From an uncultured Acidimicrobiales bacterium (GTDB lineage Bacteria; Actinomycetota; Acidimicrobiia; Acidimicrobiales; Aldehydirespiratoraceae), in contig CAJQPN010000005.1 of assembly GCA_905480195.1 (NCBI GenBank), forward strand, positions 62,001 through 126,000: a stretch of DNA of 64,000 bases, given 5' to 3'. The notes beneath the pieces were generated by a model. That model ran no database searches, was not told where the DNA came from, and saw only the letters and a program-made list of their open reading frames with translations. A program made the translations under genes and the position numbers. This document shows positions 32,902-47,203 of the stretch, piece after piece; within the stretch, counting starts at the first letter, position 1, and each line of letters opens with the position of its first letter.

Positions 32902-32929
32902 AACGGCGGGGCCCAAAGGCCCCGCCGTT
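32902..32929 (-). terminator. Intrinsic-terminator-like hairpin downstream of rpoC
   Basis: Perfect 12-bp stem AACGGCGGGGCC-CAAA-GGCCCCGCCGTT between rpoC stop and GT2 gene. Confidence 0.7.
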
Positions 32930-32962
32930 CACCAGATTGTCCGACCGACTCGGTCGGTCAGC

Positions 32963-35900
32963 TCAGGACTCGCTCCCGGGCAGCGTGATCACGTCAGCGC
33001 CAGCTGCGCTCTGACCAGCGAGCCACTCGGCCAAGTCCTCCTCGTCAGAGGAGTAGTAGGCCGCAGGCTCGTAGTCGGGCGCTTCGGTGCGGATGTTGCG
33101 GTACTCCGCCATACCGGTGCCGGCCGGAATCAACTTACCGATGATGATGTTCTCCTTGAGACCGTGCAACGAGTCGGACTTGGACTCGATGGCGGCTTCG
33201 GTAAGCACCCGTGTGGTTTCCTGGAACGAGGCTGCGGACAGCCACGAATCCGTTGCCAGCGACGCCTTGGTAATCCCCATCAGCATCGGACGACCCTCTG
33301 CAGGTTTGCCACCCTCCTCGACCACCTGACGGTTGGTGTCGGTGAAGAGCTTGCGGTCGACCTGGTAACCAGGCAGGAAATCGGTGTCGCCCGGTTCAGA
33401 GATCAGGATGCGCTTGGTCATCTGACGAACAATCAGCTCGATGTGCTTGTCGTGGATCGACACGCCCTGGTCGCGGTACACCTTCTGCACCTCGTTCACG
33501 AGGTACTCCTGGGTGGCACGCACGCCCTTGATCTCGAGCAATTCCTTCGGGTCACGAGCACCTTCGACGACCGCGTCGCCGGCCCGGACCTCCTGCCCAT
33601 CGGTGACCTCAAGGCGAGTCCCCGAGGGGATCGTGTACTGGTCCTCATCGCCATCATCGGCGACGATCACGATCTCACGACCACGGCCGTCGTCCTCGCC
33701 TACCCGCACCACACCGGAGGTGCGAGCCAAGGTGGCCTTGCCCTTCGGAGTACGGGCCTCGAAGAGTTCAACCACACGAGGCAGACCACCAGCGATGTCC
33801 TGTGCACCGGCGACGCCACCGGTGTGGAAGGTACGCATCGTGAGCTGGGTGCCTGGCTCACCGATCGACTGCGCGGCAATGACACCAACCGCTTCGCCGA
33901 GCTCGATCGTGCCACCGGTAGCGAGCGACATGCCGTAGCTCGCCGACGAGATGCCGAAGGCGGAGTCATCGGTGAGCGGCGAAAGCACACGAACCCGATT
34001 GACACCTTCGTCGTCGCGGAGGGCCTCGAGGTCGTCATCGCCGATCATGGTGCCGCGCTCGATGGTCCGACCATCGCTGAGCTTGACGTCGTCGGCGAGA
34101 ACCCGGCCGAACAGGCGCGACTCGAGATGGGTGCGCTTGTTGGTGGTGTCGGGCGTGACGTCCTCGATCCAGATGCCCGGAACAGGCCCGGTGCGATCGA
34201 AGGGGTCTTCCTCGTTGATGATGAGTTCCTGCGCAACGTCGACGAGTCGACGCGTGAGATAACCAGAGTCGGCGGTACGCAGCGCCGTGTCGACGAGACC
34301 CTTCCGAGCACCAGGCGTGGCGATGAAGTACTCGAGCATCTTCAGCCCTTCACGGAAGTTGCTCTTGATCGGGCGAGGGATCATGTCGCCACGGGGGTTG
34401 GCGACGAGACCACGCATGCCTGCGATCTGGCGCACTTGCATCATGTTTCCTCGAGCACCCGATTCGACCATCATGTTGACAGGGTTGAACTGCTGGCTCT
34501 CGAGGCCTTCCTTCATCCGGTTGGTGACCTCTTCGGTCGCCTCGGACCAGACCTCGACCTCCATCTGCCGACGTTCGCCGTCGGTGATGATGCCGCGGCG
34601 GAACTGCTGCTCGATCTTGTCGGCCTGCTTCTCATGACGGTCGAGGATCTCACCTTTCTCCGTCGGTGTTGCCACATCGTCGATCGAGACCGTGAGGCCC
34701 GACTTCATGGCGAAGTGGAAGCAGAGATCCTTGATTGCATCAAGGCTGATGGCGACCGCTTGCTTGTCGAAGCCACGAGCCAGCGTGTCGACGATTGTGC
34801 CCATCTCCTTCTTGCTGATTTTCTCGTTGACGTACGGGTAGTCGACCGGAAGTGTCTGGTTGAAGAAGACACGGCCCACGGTGGTCGGCTCGTACTGCGC
34901 AGCCTCGCCATTGGCGGGGCTGATCATCAGCTCGGGGATGCGGAACTGGATCGGTGCATGGATGGCAACGTCGCCACGCTCGTATGCGGCGGTCAGTTCG
35001 TTGACATCGCGGAATACACGTCCAGCGCCGGTGGCGTCCTCGACCACGTCAGTGAGGTAGAACGCACCGATGACCATGTCCTGGGTCGGCGTGACCAGTG
35101 GCCTACCGTTGGCGGGGCTGAGCACATTGTTGGCGCTCAGCATGAGCACTCGCGCCTCGGCCTGAGCTTCGGCCGACAGCGGCAGGTGAACCGCCATCTG
35201 GTCGCCGTCGAAGTCCGCGTTGAACGCCGTGCACACCAGTGGGTGAAGGTTGATCGCCTTGCCCTCGACAAGGACCGGCTCGAAGGCCTGGATGCCGAGG
35301 CGGTGCAGCGTGGGGGCGCGGTTGAGAAGCACCGGGTGCTCCTTGATGACGTCCTCGAGCACATCCCATACCTGCGGCCGACGACGCTCAACCATGCGCT
35401 TGGCCGACTTGATGTTCTGGGCGAGCTCAGCATCAACCAAACGCTTCATGACGAAGGGCTTGAAGAGTTCGAGCGCCATGATCTTGGGTAGACCGCACTG
35501 GTGGAACTTCAGGGTCGGGCCGACAACGATGACCGAACGCCCCGAATAGTCGACACGCTTCCCGAGCAGGTTCTGACGGAAGCGACCCTGCTTGCCCTTG
35601 AGCATGTCGGAAAGCGACTTCAGCGGCCGGTTTCCAGGACCGGTTACCGGACGGCCACGACGACCGTTATCGAACAGCGCGTCGACGGCTTCTTGGAGCA
35701 TCCGCTTCTCGTTATTGACGATGATCTCGGGCGCACCGAGATCGAGTAGACGCTTCAGCCGGTTGTTCCGGTTGATGACGCGACGGTACAGATCGTTGAG
35801 ATCAGAGGTCGCAAAGCGGCCACCGTCGAGCTGCACCATCGGACGGAGTTCCGGCGGGATCACCGGAACGACATCGAGGATCATTGCTCGAGGATCGTTG

Positions 35901-36874
35901 ATTCGACGCCCGTACTCATCACGACGGTTAAACGCCGCAACAATCTTGAGGCGCTTGATGGCCTTCTGCTTGCGCTGCGCGCTCAGGCCCTTCTGGCCCT
36001 CCGGCGGATCGATCTGGGTGCGAAGCTTCTGCTCTTCGTCCTCGAAATCGAGGTGCTCGACGAGGCGGGCGATGGCATCAGCACCCATGCCGCCGTCGAA
36101 GTAATCGCCCCAACGATCCTGCAGCTCGCGCCACAGCATCTCGTCTTCGATGATCTGGCGACCGTGCATGGACTTGAACTCGGTCCAGGCGCGATCAAGG
36201 ATCTCCTTCTCGAACTCGAACTGTTCGCGGATCTCGGCCAAGTCCTTGTCGAGCTGCCGGCGAGCGGCCTTCAGTTCGGTTTCTTTGGCGCCTTCCTTCT
36301 CGAGTTCGGCGAGTTCGGCCTCGAGCTCCTCACTGCGACGAGCGAGGTCGAGCTCCATGTCGTTGTCAATCGCCTCGCGCTCACCGATGACGTCGGCTTC
36401 GAGCGACGGCAGATCGGCATCGCGACGCTCGACGTCAACGGAGATCACGAGGTTGGCTGCGAAGTAGATGACCTTCTCGAGCTGCTTGGCCTTGAGTTCT
36501 TCCTTGGGCTCGGTGCCCATGAGTAGATACGCAAGCCACGAGCGGGTGCCACGCAGGTACCAGATGTGAACGGCAGGGGCGGCCAACTCGATGTGGCCCA
36601 TACGTTCGCGCCGGACCTTCGAGCGGGTTACTTCTACACCGCAACGCTCACAGATGATGCCCTTGAAGCGGACCCGCTTGTACTTGCCGCATGAGCATTC
36701 CCAGTCCTTGGTCGGACCGAAGATCTTCTCGCAGAAGAGTCCGTCCTTTTCGGGCTTGAGTGTGCGGTAGTTGATGGTCTCGGGCTTCTTGACCTCACCG
36801 TTAGACCACATGCGGATGGAGTCGGCGGTGGCGAGACCGATCTTCAGGTTTGAGAAGTCGTTTACGTCGAGCAT
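32963..36874 (-). CDS. rpoC: DNA-directed RNA polymerase subunit beta'
   Basis: [60 protein letters not shown]...[14 protein letters not shown]. Confidence 0.98.
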   Translation of the reverse strand: MLDVNDFSNLKIGLATADSIRMWSNGEVKKPETINYRTLKPEKDGLFCEKIFGPTKDWECSCGKYKRVRFKGIICERCGVEVTRSKVRRERMGHIELAAPAVHIWYLRGTRSWLAYLLMGTEPKEELKAKQLEKVIYFAANLVISVDVERRDADLPSLEADVIGEREAIDNDMELDLARRSEELEAELAELEKEGAKETELKAARRQLDKDLAEIREQFEFEKEILDRAWTEFKSMHGRQIIEDEMLWRELQDRWGDYFDGGMGADAIARLVEHLDFEDEEQKLRTQIDPPEGQKGLSAQRKQKAIKRLKIVAAFNRRDEYGRRINDPRAMILDVVPVIPPELRPMVQLDGGRFATSDLNDLYRRVINRNNRLKRLLDLGAPEIIVNNEKRMLQEAVDALFDNGRRGRPVTGPGNRPLKSLSDMLKGKQGRFRQNLLGKRVDYSGRSVIVVGPTLKFHQCGLPKIMALELFKPFVMKRLVDAELAQNIKSAKRMVERRRPQVWDVLEDVIKEHPVLLNRAPTLHRLGIQAFEPVLVEGKAINLHPLVCTAFNADFDGDQMAVHLPLSAEAQAEARVLMLSANNVLSPANGRPLVTPTQDMVIGAFYLTDVVEDATGAGRVFRDVNELTAAYERGDVAIHAPIQFRIPELMISPANGEAAQYEPTTVGRVFFNQTLPVDYPYVNEKISKKEMGTIVDTLARGFDKQAVAISLDAIKDLCFHFAMKSGLTVSIDDVATPTEKGEILDRHEKQADKIEQQFRRGIITDGERRQMEVEVWSEATEEVTNRMKEGLESQQFNPVNMMVESGARGNMMQVRQIAGMRGLVANPRGDMIPRPIKSNFREGLKMLEYFIATPGARKGLVDTALRTADSGYLTRRLVDVAQELIINEEDPFDRTGPVPGIWIEDVTPDTTNKRTHLESRLFGRVLADDVKLSDGRTIERGTMIGDDDLEALRDDEGVNRVRVLSPLTDDSAFGISSASYGMSLATGGTIELGEAVGVIAAQSIGEPGTQLTMRTFHTGGVAGAQDIAGGLPRVVELFEARTPKGKATLARTSGVVRVGEDDGRGREIVIVADDGDEDQYTIPSGTRLEVTDGQEVRAGDAVVEGARDPKELLEIKGVRATQEYLVNEVQKVYRDQGVSIHDKHIELIVRQMTKRILISEPGDTDFLPGYQVDRKLFTDTNRQVVEEGGKPAEGRPMLMGITKASLATDSWLSAASFQETTRVLTEAAIESKSDSLHGLKENIIIGKLIPAGTGMAEYRNIRTEAPDYEPAAYYSSDEEDLAEWLAGQSAAGADVITLPGSES

Positions 36875-36902
36875 TGGTTACTCCCTCTTCTTCTCTCTGG
36901 CC

Positions 36903-40493
<3,591 letters not shown>

Positions 40494-40787
40494 GAGGACT
40501 CCTGAGGAATCGTGGAAAGGGACGCCAAATGGTCGCCGAAGCGCGTCGAACCGCTCAAGAGTGAGTGGGGAGAAGCGCGACGACGACCACCTTACGGGCC
40601 AGACTAGCCTGCGCCTGCTGCATATAACAACTCACAGGCAAGCATGCAAGCACCCCCTGCATTTTGGCGGTGCTTCGATTGGGGCCCTCAGGACCGCAAC
40701 ACCCGCGCACAGTACGAAACCAGCTCTCACCGGTCAAGGGAATCTGGGATCGGCAACCTGACTGTCACATCCGTTCATGTCGGGTTT

Positions 40788-41792
40788 TCAGGGCTGAGCG
40801 AAACGAAGATGTTCTTGCGCCGAAGCCCGTACCGCAGCGTCGAGACCCAGGTGTTCGAAATAGCCAGGGTGGTCCTTCCATCGGTCACGCATGCCATCGA
40901 GGGTCATGCGCATCACCGGACGGGGCGAACCGAGCATCGCGTCGAGGTCGAACATGTCAGGATCGCGGCCTGCCTTGCTCAACTCGGTCGAGAAGTGCTC
41001 GATCCGCCCCTCTGGCTGATGTTGGGCCGACATTTCGTAATCATCGAGCACGTACGAGTCTGCGACGCCGGCGAGCGCCAACATCGTCATCGCGGTGATG
41101 CCCGTACGATCCTTCCCGGCTGCGCAGTGGAAGAGGATCTTCTCGCCATTGGCCACCGCCTGCACCATCGCCGACAGGTAGTCGGTGAACGACTCGAGCA
41201 TCCGAAGGTAGCCATGGGCCATGTCGACCTTTGTGTAACTCGTGATATCGCCGTCGAGGATGCGTTCGAACAAGCCTTTCGGCATTGCGACCTGGCTCGA
41301 CATCGGCATGTGGACGAGTTCGACGTGGTCGGGCAAACGGTTCGGGTTGTTGTCGACCTCGCTCTGGGTGCGTAGGTCGAACACCTTCGTGACCCCGAGC
41401 ATGCGGATCCGCTCGAGATCAGCGTCGGAGGTCTCGTCGAGGCGAGCGCTGCGGAACACCTGACCCCACCGGGTGTGACCGCCGTCAGCGGTGGGATAGC
41501 CGCCGATGTCACGGAAATTCCGAACACCGTCCATGAACACGAGTCGCTCAGCGGCAACGGTGAAACCGCGCCCTGGGTCGAACAGGTGAACATACGGCCG
41601 TCCAACACGCGAGACGCTGACCTGCCCCGGCCGGTCGGGCTTGCGAACGTCGGTGCCTGCGTCGATTGGATCGTCGGAGACAAAGACCGACACATCCCCT
41701 CCCCCGCGCCAGGTCACCAACAACTCGTTGCCAAGAGGCCAGACGTTCACATGAGAGATGGGCGCAGGGTCGGTGTTCGTCACGGTGAGCAC
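40788..41792 (-). CDS. tyrosine-protein phosphatase (Y_phosphatase3-like) with N-terminal extra domain
   Basis: VRNFRDIGGYPTADGGHTRWGQVFRSARLDE...ILFHCAAGKDRTGITAMTMLALAGV (HCxxGKDRTG P-loop). Confidence 0.85.
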   Translation of the reverse strand: MLTVTNTDPAPISHVNVWPLGNELLVTWRGGGDVSVFVSDDPIDAGTDVRKPDRPGQVSVSRVGRPYVHLFDPGRGFTVAAERLVFMDGVRNFRDIGGYPTADGGHTRWGQVFRSARLDETSDADLERIRMLGVTKVFDLRTQSEVDNNPNRLPDHVELVHMPMSSQVAMPKGLFERILDGDITSYTKVDMAHGYLRMLESFTDYLSAMVQAVANGEKILFHCAAGKDRTGITAMTMLALAGVADSYVLDDYEMSAQHQPEGRIEHFSTELSKAGRDPDMFDLDAMLGSPRPVMRMTLDGMRDRWKDHPGYFEHLGLDAAVRASAQEHLRFAQP

Positions 41793-41801
41793 CCTAGGCG
41801 C

Positions 41802-41833
41802 GACGCAACCGGCCCCGTAGGGCCGGCTGCGTC
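41802..41833 (-). terminator. Hairpin downstream of rplL, upstream of the phosphatase gene
   Basis: GACGCA-a-CCGGCCC-CGTA-GGGCCGG-c-TGCGTC; minus-strand loop C(TACG)G; no strong T tract. Confidence 0.5.
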
Positions 41834-41873
41834 AGTTCTGAATCACCCCGCTGCGAAGCGCAACAGGTCAGGA

Positions 41874-42254
41874 CTACTGGAGTTCGACGGTGCCGCCAGC
41901 GGCCTCGAGAGCTTCCTTGGCCTTCTCGGCGTCGTCCTTCGAAGCGCCCTCAAGGATCGGCTTCGGCGCGTTGTCGACGAGCTCCTTGGCTTCCTTCAGG
42001 CCGAGGCTGGTGAGGCCACGGACTTCCTTGATCACCTGGATCTTCTTGTCGCCAGCAGCAGTCAGCACGACATCGAAGGAGGACTTCTCCTCAGCCTCGC
42101 CGCCACCGTCGCCACCGGCCGCAGGTGCAGCCATGACCGCAGCCGGGGCTGCAGCGGTGACATCGAAGCGCTCTTCGAATGCCTTCTTCAGTTCGCTCAG
42201 CTCGAGAACGGTCATCGAACCGATCGCGTCGAGAATCTCTTCAGTCGTAGCCAT
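41874..42254 (-). CDS. rplL: 50S ribosomal protein L7/L12
   Basis: [32 protein letters not shown]...[56 protein letters not shown]. Confidence 0.97.
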   Translation of the reverse strand: MATTEEILDAIGSMTVLELSELKKAFEERFDVTAAAPAAVMAAPAAGGDGGGEAEEKSSFDVVLTAAGDKKIQVIKEVRGLTSLGLKEAKELVDNAPKPILEGASKDDAEKAKEALEAAGGTVELQ

Positions 42255-42256
42255 GG

Positions 42257-42961
42257 CTACTCCTCCTCTTCAGTGTCGGCGCCGACGGTTTCGCCGGCGT
42301 CGGCGGGTTCTTCGTCACCGGCGGGTTCGTCGGTGTCGGTTGCCTCAGCGGATGCTTCAGCGGGGGTTTCGTCGGCCGGGTGGGCCGAGTCGGATGAATC
42401 AGCGGCAGGCGCTTCACCGGCGCCTCCCTTTTCGATGAGCGCCTGCAGCGCGTACGAGAACTCTCGGGGCACGGCATCGAGCAGACTGAGGAACTCGGCA
42501 AGCGGGGCTTGCAAGAGACCGGCAATCTGGCTGAGCAGGACCTCGCGGGACGGAAGCTCGGCCAACGCCATGATGTCGTCGGCACTCAGAACCACCCCAT
42601 CGAGCACGCCGCCCTTGAGCACGAGCTTGTCGTTGCCCTTGGCGAAGTCTTTCAGTGCCTTGGCCACAGCTGCAGCGTCGCCGGGGGCGCCATCGGCACC
42701 TCCGTTGACGAACGCGATTGCAGTCGGGCCGGTCAGCATTTCGTCGGCGATTTCGATGCCGGCATCGGCTGCCGCAATCCGGACGAGGGTGTTCTTGTAA
42801 ACCTTGTACTCGCTGCCGGCGTCGCGCAGCGCCTTGCGCAGTTCTGCGAGCTGGGGCACGTTCAGCCCGCGATATTCGGTGAGGAGGGCACCGTCTGCTT
42901 CGTCGAGCTTCGTTCGAACCTCGTCAACAACGGCGACCTTGTCTGGTCTCGGGTCTTCCAT
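42257..42961 (-). CDS. rplJ: 50S ribosomal protein L10 with long acidic C-terminal extension
   Basis: [63 protein letters not shown]...; start revised; good SD GGAGGTG. Confidence 0.95.
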   Translation of the reverse strand: MEDPRPDKVAVVDEVRTKLDEADGALLTEYRGLNVPQLAELRKALRDAGSEYKVYKNTLVRIAAADAGIEIADEMLTGPTAIAFVNGGADGAPGDAAAVAKALKDFAKGNDKLVLKGGVLDGVVLSADDIMALAELPSREVLLSQIAGLLQAPLAEFLSLLDAVPREFSYALQALIEKGGAGEAPAADSSDSAHPADETPAEASAEATDTDEPAGDEEPADAGETVGADTEEEE

Positions 42962-43011
42962 CTCACCTCCTTTTTCTTCTGTCGGGTTCCTTTCCGACGG
43001 AAAAGAACGTT

Positions 43012-43058
43012 GGGCGCCCACCGAGTCGGTAAGCGCCCAGACAGCCACCAGAAGGTGG
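43012..43058 (-). promoter_or_regulatory. rplJ leader: nested hairpin plus second small hairpin (candidate attenuator / L10 autoregulatory leader)
   Basis: GGGCGC/GCGCCC outer with ACCG/CGGT inner (43012-43038), followed on the minus strand by aacgTTCTTTTcc; second CCACC-AGAA-GGTGG at 43045-43058. Confidence 0.45.
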
Positions 43059-43193
43059 AGATCAGAAGGTGCTTTCCTCGTCCGGCGAGCCTGGGCTCAT
43101 TGGTTCTGCAGAAGCAGAGCACCGGAGGTCTTCGGTGAAGCAGAGATCAATTGTGTTGGCAAGGATACGACGGTTGACCAAAAATCGAAACGG

Positions 43194-43895
43194 TCAGGCC
43201 TCCGAAACAGCGATCCCACCGGGGTCGATGCGAACGCCGGGACCCATGGTCGAAGACACGACGACCTTCTTCATGTACTTGCCTTTGGCCGATGCAGGCT
43301 TGGCTCGCTCGAGTTCGGAAACGAGCGCCCGAAGGTTCGCGAGGAGCGCAGATTCATCGAAGCTGACCTTGCCGATCGGCACGTGAACGTTGGCAAACCG
43401 GTCGGTTCGGTACTCAACCATGCCGCCCTTGAATTCGTTGATCGCCTTCACGACGTCAGGGGTCACGGTGCCGGTCTTGGGGTTCGGCATGAGACCGCGC
43501 GGACCGAGGACCCGACCGAGCTTGCCGACCGTGGGCATCATGTCGGGGGTCGCAATAGCGATGTCGAAATCGGTCATGCCGCCCTCGACTTCGGCTGCGA
43601 GATCGTCGGCGCCGACGTGCTCGGCTCCGGCCTCACGAGCTGCCGTGGCGGCCTCACCCTGGGCGAACACCGCAACACGAACGTCCTTACCAGTGCCGGC
43701 CGGGAGCGCGACCGTCCCCCGAATCATCTGATCGGCCTTGCGGGGGTCGACACTCAGGCACACCACGACGTCGATGGTCTCGTCAAACTTCTTCGTTCCG
43801 AGCGACTTCACGATGCCGATGGCTTCGCTGTCGGAGTGCAACCGGTCACGGTCGTACTTGCCAGAATTGTCGGTGTACTGCTTGCTCTTCGCCAT
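43194..43895 (-). CDS. rplA: 50S ribosomal protein L1
   Basis: GTKKFDETIDVVVCLSVDPRKADQMIRGTVALPAGTGKDVRVAVFA... Confidence 0.97.
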   Translation of the reverse strand: MAKSKQYTDNSGKYDRDRLHSDSEAIGIVKSLGTKKFDETIDVVVCLSVDPRKADQMIRGTVALPAGTGKDVRVAVFAQGEAATAAREAGAEHVGADDLAAEVEGGMTDFDIAIATPDMMPTVGKLGRVLGPRGLMPNPKTGTVTPDVVKAINEFKGGMVEYRTDRFANVHVPIGKVSFDESALLANLRALVSELERAKPASAKGKYMKKVVVSSTMGPGVRIDPGGIAVSEA

Positions 43896-43989
43896 GGTGT
43901 GGCTCCCTCTGTGTTCACGCCGCCCGGTGAGGTCGTCCGATACGAGCGCTGGGCCGACTTGGCCCGAAGTTCTTGTCCTGCCCGCAGCA

Positions 43990-44008
43990 GGGCCTCCGGA
44001 GGAGGCCC
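43990..44008 (-). other. Hairpin in the rplK-rplA intergenic region just after the rplK stop
   Basis: GGGCCTCC-GGA-GGAGGCCC, perfect 8-bp stem. Confidence 0.4.
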
Positions 44009-44013
44009 GGGCT

Positions 44014-44439
44014 TCAGATGACCTTGATCCCCATGGAGCGGGCGGTACCTGCGATCTGCTGCTTGGCGCCCTCGAGATCGATGGCGTTCAGATCGGGCAT
44101 CTTGAGTTCTGCGATCTCGGTGATCTGCGCGTCGGTGATGGAACCGGCAACTTCGCGACCGGGCTCGCCAGAGGCCTTCTCGAGTCCGGCGGCCTGACGG
44201 ATCAGGAACGGTGTGGGCGGAGTCTTGAGGACGAACGAGAAGGATCGGTCTTCGTAGATCGTGATGTCGACAGGAACGATCTGACCCCGCTTGTCTTCAG
44301 TCTTCGCGTTGTAGTCCTTGCAGAAGTCCATGATCGCAACACCGTGCGGACCGAGCGCGGTACCGACGGGCGGCGCAGGCGAAGCCTGCCCAGCGGGGAT
44401 CTGGATCTTGACAACAGCAGCGACCTTCTTCTTGGCCAT
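44014..44439 (-). CDS. rplK: 50S ribosomal protein L11
   Basis: [39 protein letters not shown]. Confidence 0.97.
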   Translation of the reverse strand: MAKKKVAAVVKIQIPAGQASPAPPVGTALGPHGVAIMDFCKDYNAKTEDKRGQIVPVDITIYEDRSFSFVLKTPPTPFLIRQAAGLEKASGEPGREVAGSITDAQITEIAELKMPDLNAIDLEGAKQQIAGTARSMGIKVI

Positions 44440-44546
44440 GAGTGGTTCCTAGCGAGAAATGTGGACCAGCTATTCTGGGCCGGATGAGCACGCGCGCCAA
44501 CCTGCGCGCAGGGAGATTTGGCGGCATGGGCAACTGCCGCCGTGAA

Positions 44547-45332
44547 TCAGAGTCGAGCGACCTGGGCGAACTCGAGTTCGACGGGGGTTTCGCGCCCGAA
44601 GATATTGACGAGCACCTTGACCTTGAGTTGGTCCTCGTTGATCTCGATGATCTCGCCCGAGAAGTCAGCGAACGGGCCTTCCTTGACCCGCACGGTCTCG
44701 CCCATGTCGTACTCGAACATCGGCTTGGACTTTTTGGAGGCTTCCTGCGTACGGTCAGCTTCGACACCAAGGAAGCTCTCGACGTCGCGGCGCCGCATCG
44801 GCGAAGGCTTGCCCCCCTGGTTTACGAAGCCTGTGACACCCGGGGTGTTGCGAATGACGTACCACGCGTCGTCGTCAAGAGTCGTGCGGCAGAGGAGATA
44901 CCCCGGGAAGAGCTTCTTCTCGGTCATGACCTTCTTGCCGTTCTTGAACTCGGGAATTTCGCGGGTCGGGATGACGACCTCGTGGATGCGATCTTCCATG
45001 TTCATCGATGCGGTACGGGCTTCGAGATTCTGCTTGACCTTCTTTTCGTAGCCCGACTGGGTGTGGAGCACGAACCAGCGGCCCGGCCGGTCGTAGGGGC
45101 TGACGTAGCGTTCTTCTTCGGCTTCGGCGAGAAGTTCGTCTTCGTCGATGACGTCGATTTCGCCCTCGTCTGGGCCGGCAGCGTTGCCGCCGGTCCACTC
45201 GTTCGCAAGCCCTGCGCCAACGGGGGCAGCCGACCCGGCGGCTTCCGATTCGGGCGCTGATTGCTCGGCGAGGGGTTCGGCATGCTCGACGGTGTCGGCG
45301 GTTTCTTCTTCGGTGGTGGTGTCGTCAGTCAT
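44547..45332 (-). CDS. nusG: transcription termination/antitermination protein NusG with ~84-residue acidic N-terminal extension
   Basis: WFVLHTQSGYEKKVKQNLEARTASMNMEDRIHEVVIPTRE...KLFPGYLLCR...NTPGVTGFV...VKEGPFADFSGEI. Confidence 0.95.
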   Translation of the reverse strand: MTDDTTTEEETADTVEHAEPLAEQSAPESEAAGSAAPVGAGLANEWTGGNAAGPDEGEIDVIDEDELLAEAEEERYVSPYDRPGRWFVLHTQSGYEKKVKQNLEARTASMNMEDRIHEVVIPTREIPEFKNGKKVMTEKKLFPGYLLCRTTLDDDAWYVIRNTPGVTGFVNQGGKPSPMRRRDVESFLGVEADRTQEASKKSKPMFEYDMGETVRVKEGPFADFSGEIIEINEDQLKVKVLVNIFGRETPVELEFAQVARL

Positions 45333-45625
45333 GATTTCTGTTCGAAGAGTTCGAGAATGAAGGTCGAGAAAAGCCAGTCGAGGCCGTAGATCAGGGCGCC
45401 CATAAAGACGATGGTCGCAAGGACGACGATCGAGTAATTGACCGTCTCGTCACGGGTGGGCCAGGCGACCTTGCGGAGTTCGGTACGCACTTCGCGCAGG
45501 AACTGGCCGGCGCTGGTGCGTTCGCGGGGAGCAGGAGGCTCTTTGCGAGCGCGCACGGGTTCGCCGTCGGCGTCGATCTCGCCTTGCTTTTGGAGCATGC
45601 GCTTTTGCTGCCGGTTCATCGACAT
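45329..45625 (-). CDS. secE: preprotein translocase subunit SecE
   Basis: QFLREVRTELRKVAWPTRDETVNYSIVVLATIVFMGALIYGLDWLFS; start revised. Confidence 0.92.
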   Translation of the reverse strand: MSMNRQQKRMLQKQGEIDADGEPVRARKEPPAPRERTSAGQFLREVRTELRKVAWPTRDETVNYSIVVLATIVFMGALIYGLDWLFSTFILELFEQKS

Positions 45626-45676
45626 GATGCAGATCCTTGGATGATTACGGGGCCTCGCCGGACGACGAAGCCTCCA

Positions 45677-45752
45677 TGGCAGGGGCGGAGGGACTCGAAC
45701 CCCCAACCGCCGGTTTTGGAGACCGGTGCTCTACCAATTGAGCCACGCCCCT
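45677..45752 (-). tRNA. tRNA-Trp (CCA anticodon), CCA end encoded
   Basis: AGGGGCGTGGCTCAATTGGTAGAGCACCGGTCTCCAAAACCGGCGGTTGGGGGTTCGAGTCCCTCCGCCCCTGCCA; cloverleaf pairs, anticodon CCA. Confidence 0.95.
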
Positions 45753-45822
45753 GAGAACAGTCTCTGAGGCTACCACCGTGATCGGCGGGCGAAACCCGCA
45801 AGATTTGGGGAGCGGGGAGCGT

Positions 45823-46182
45823 TTAGCTGGCCAGCCGAAGAACGCGGCGGTGACGAGCTGCGAAGGCGATGACACCGGCTGCAGCGGCGAGGCCACCGAT
45901 CGTGGCTGCTGCCGCCACGGGAACCCTCACCGAAGGGCGACCGTCGACGGTGTCGAGCACAGTGAGAATCTCGCCCTCGAGTCGAGGCGAGACGATTACG
46001 GGATGTTCGGCGAGACTGCGGAGCGTGCGACGCATCCGGCGGTAGCTGGCGACTTCAGCCTGACATCGCAAGCACGACTCGACATGGGCGCCGACGGTCG
46101 GACTGAGCACGTGCTGTTCGTCGACGGCTGCGAGGTCATCGGCAACTGCGTCACAGGCCGCCGGACGGGGTTCAGACAGCAT
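45823..46182 (-). CDS. anti-sigma factor, zinc-finger (zf-HC2-like) with TM helix
   Basis: HVESCLRCQAEVASYRRMRRTLRSL motif, one TM segment (VPVAAAATIGGLAAAAGVIAFAA), 3' of ECF sigma gene with overlap. Confidence 0.7.
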   Translation of the reverse strand: MLSEPRPAACDAVADDLAAVDEQHVLSPTVGAHVESCLRCQAEVASYRRMRRTLRSLAEHPVIVSPRLEGEILTVLDTVDGRPSVRVPVAAAATIGGLAAAAGVIAFAARHRRVLRLAS

Positions 46183-46816
46183 GGAGGTTCTCTCCTGGGA
46201 GTGGGAAGACCTGCTCGCGCAGACGCCGGCGGGCCCGATGGAGCCGCACTTTGGCGGCACTAACCGAGATGCCGAGTTCTTCGGCGATTGCCTCGTGCGG
46301 CAAGTCGTAGACGTCTCGCAACACGATCACGGAACGGAGACGAGGCGGAAGACCTTGGATAGCGGCGTCGACCGCGTGGCGGAGATCGGCCGCCTCCGCA
46401 GCTTGCACGGGATCGTTATCAGGATTGGCCTCGACGACATCGTCATCCATGAGTACCTCAGTGCGCTGCCGGCCCCTGCGAGTGTTGAAGGTGGACGCAC
46501 AGTTGGCGACGATCCGGTAGAGCCAGGTGCTGAAGCGAGCATCACCCCGAAATCGGCTGATGCTGCGATAAGCCCGGAGGTAGGCGTCTTGTACCACGTC
46601 GCATGCGTCCTCTTCGTTGCCGATGAGCCGGACAGCCAACCCGAACGCATCGCGATGGGTAAGCCTCACCAGTTCGTCGAACGCTTCGCGCTCGCCAGCA
46701 GCAGCCCGCTCGACCAAGACGGCCATGTCGGGATCAGAGGTATTGGACCCCTCAGAAGCGCCTGGGTTACGTGACAAATCTGTGACGATGTGGAGACGAC
46801 GGGGTGCTTGTGCCAT
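46172..46816 (-). CDS. RNA polymerase sigma-70 factor, ECF subfamily
   Basis: FDELVRLTHRDAFGLAVRLIGNEEDACDVVQDAYLRAYRSISRFRGDARFSTWLYRIVANCA...LPPRLRSVIVLRDVYDLPHEAIAEELGISVSAAKVRLHRARRRLRE. Confidence 0.92.
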   Translation of the reverse strand: MAQAPRRLHIVTDLSRNPGASEGSNTSDPDMAVLVERAAAGEREAFDELVRLTHRDAFGLAVRLIGNEEDACDVVQDAYLRAYRSISRFRGDARFSTWLYRIVANCASTFNTRRGRQRTEVLMDDDVVEANPDNDPVQAAEAADLRHAVDAAIQGLPPRLRSVIVLRDVYDLPHEAIAEELGISVSAAKVRLHRARRRLREQVFPLPGENLHAV

Positions 46817-46850
46817 CGGCACCGTCTCCTTTCGGGTCACGAGAGCGTTG

Positions 46851-46924
46851 TAGCGACGGACAGATTCGAACTGTCGACCTCTCGATTATGAGTCGAGCGC
46901 TCTCACCAACTGAGCTACGTCGCC
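46851..46924 (-). tRNA. tRNA-Met (CAT anticodon)
   Basis: GGCGACGTAGCTCAGTTGGTGAGAGCGCTCGACTCATAATCGAGAGGTCGACAGTTCGAATCTGTCCGTCGCTA. Confidence 0.92.
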
Positions 46925-46952
46925 ATGGTTCGCACGGCGAGTCGAACCGACG

Positions 46953-47025
46953 AGCTCCCTGTCAGAATTGAACTGACGACCTTCTCCTTACCATGGAGAC
47001 GCTCTGCCGACTGAGCTAAGGGAGC
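46953..47025 (-). tRNA. tRNA-Thr (GGT anticodon)
   Basis: GCTCCCTTAGCTCAGTCGGCAGAGCGTCTCCATGGTAAGGAGAAGGTCGTCAGTTCAATTCTGACAGGGAGCT. Confidence 0.93.
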
Positions 47026-47203
47026 AGCCTCCGAACGAGTGCTCGGAGCGACGGCAATGATGCCACGCCGTGGTCGGGTTCCCAACCCGGCTTCCAGCGT
47101 TGGCGCTGTAGCGACGAACCAACGCAGTTGATGTTTCGTACTTCCCAGTATTCTTCGAGGTTGTTCGACTCAATTTTTGTCCTTCGGAGCCGAAAGAGGT
47201 TCT

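Noticed and set aside
32837-32932. Upstream extension of the GT2 ORF (MNGGAFGPRRFAFGCG...)
   Set aside because: This segment is the rpoC terminator hairpin and spacer; the conserved GT2 start is MSDVDPVP at 32836.
32222-35491. 1089-aa plus-strand ORF antisense to rpoC
   Set aside because: No recognisable domain; high-GC shadow ORF opposite strongly conserved rpoC codons.
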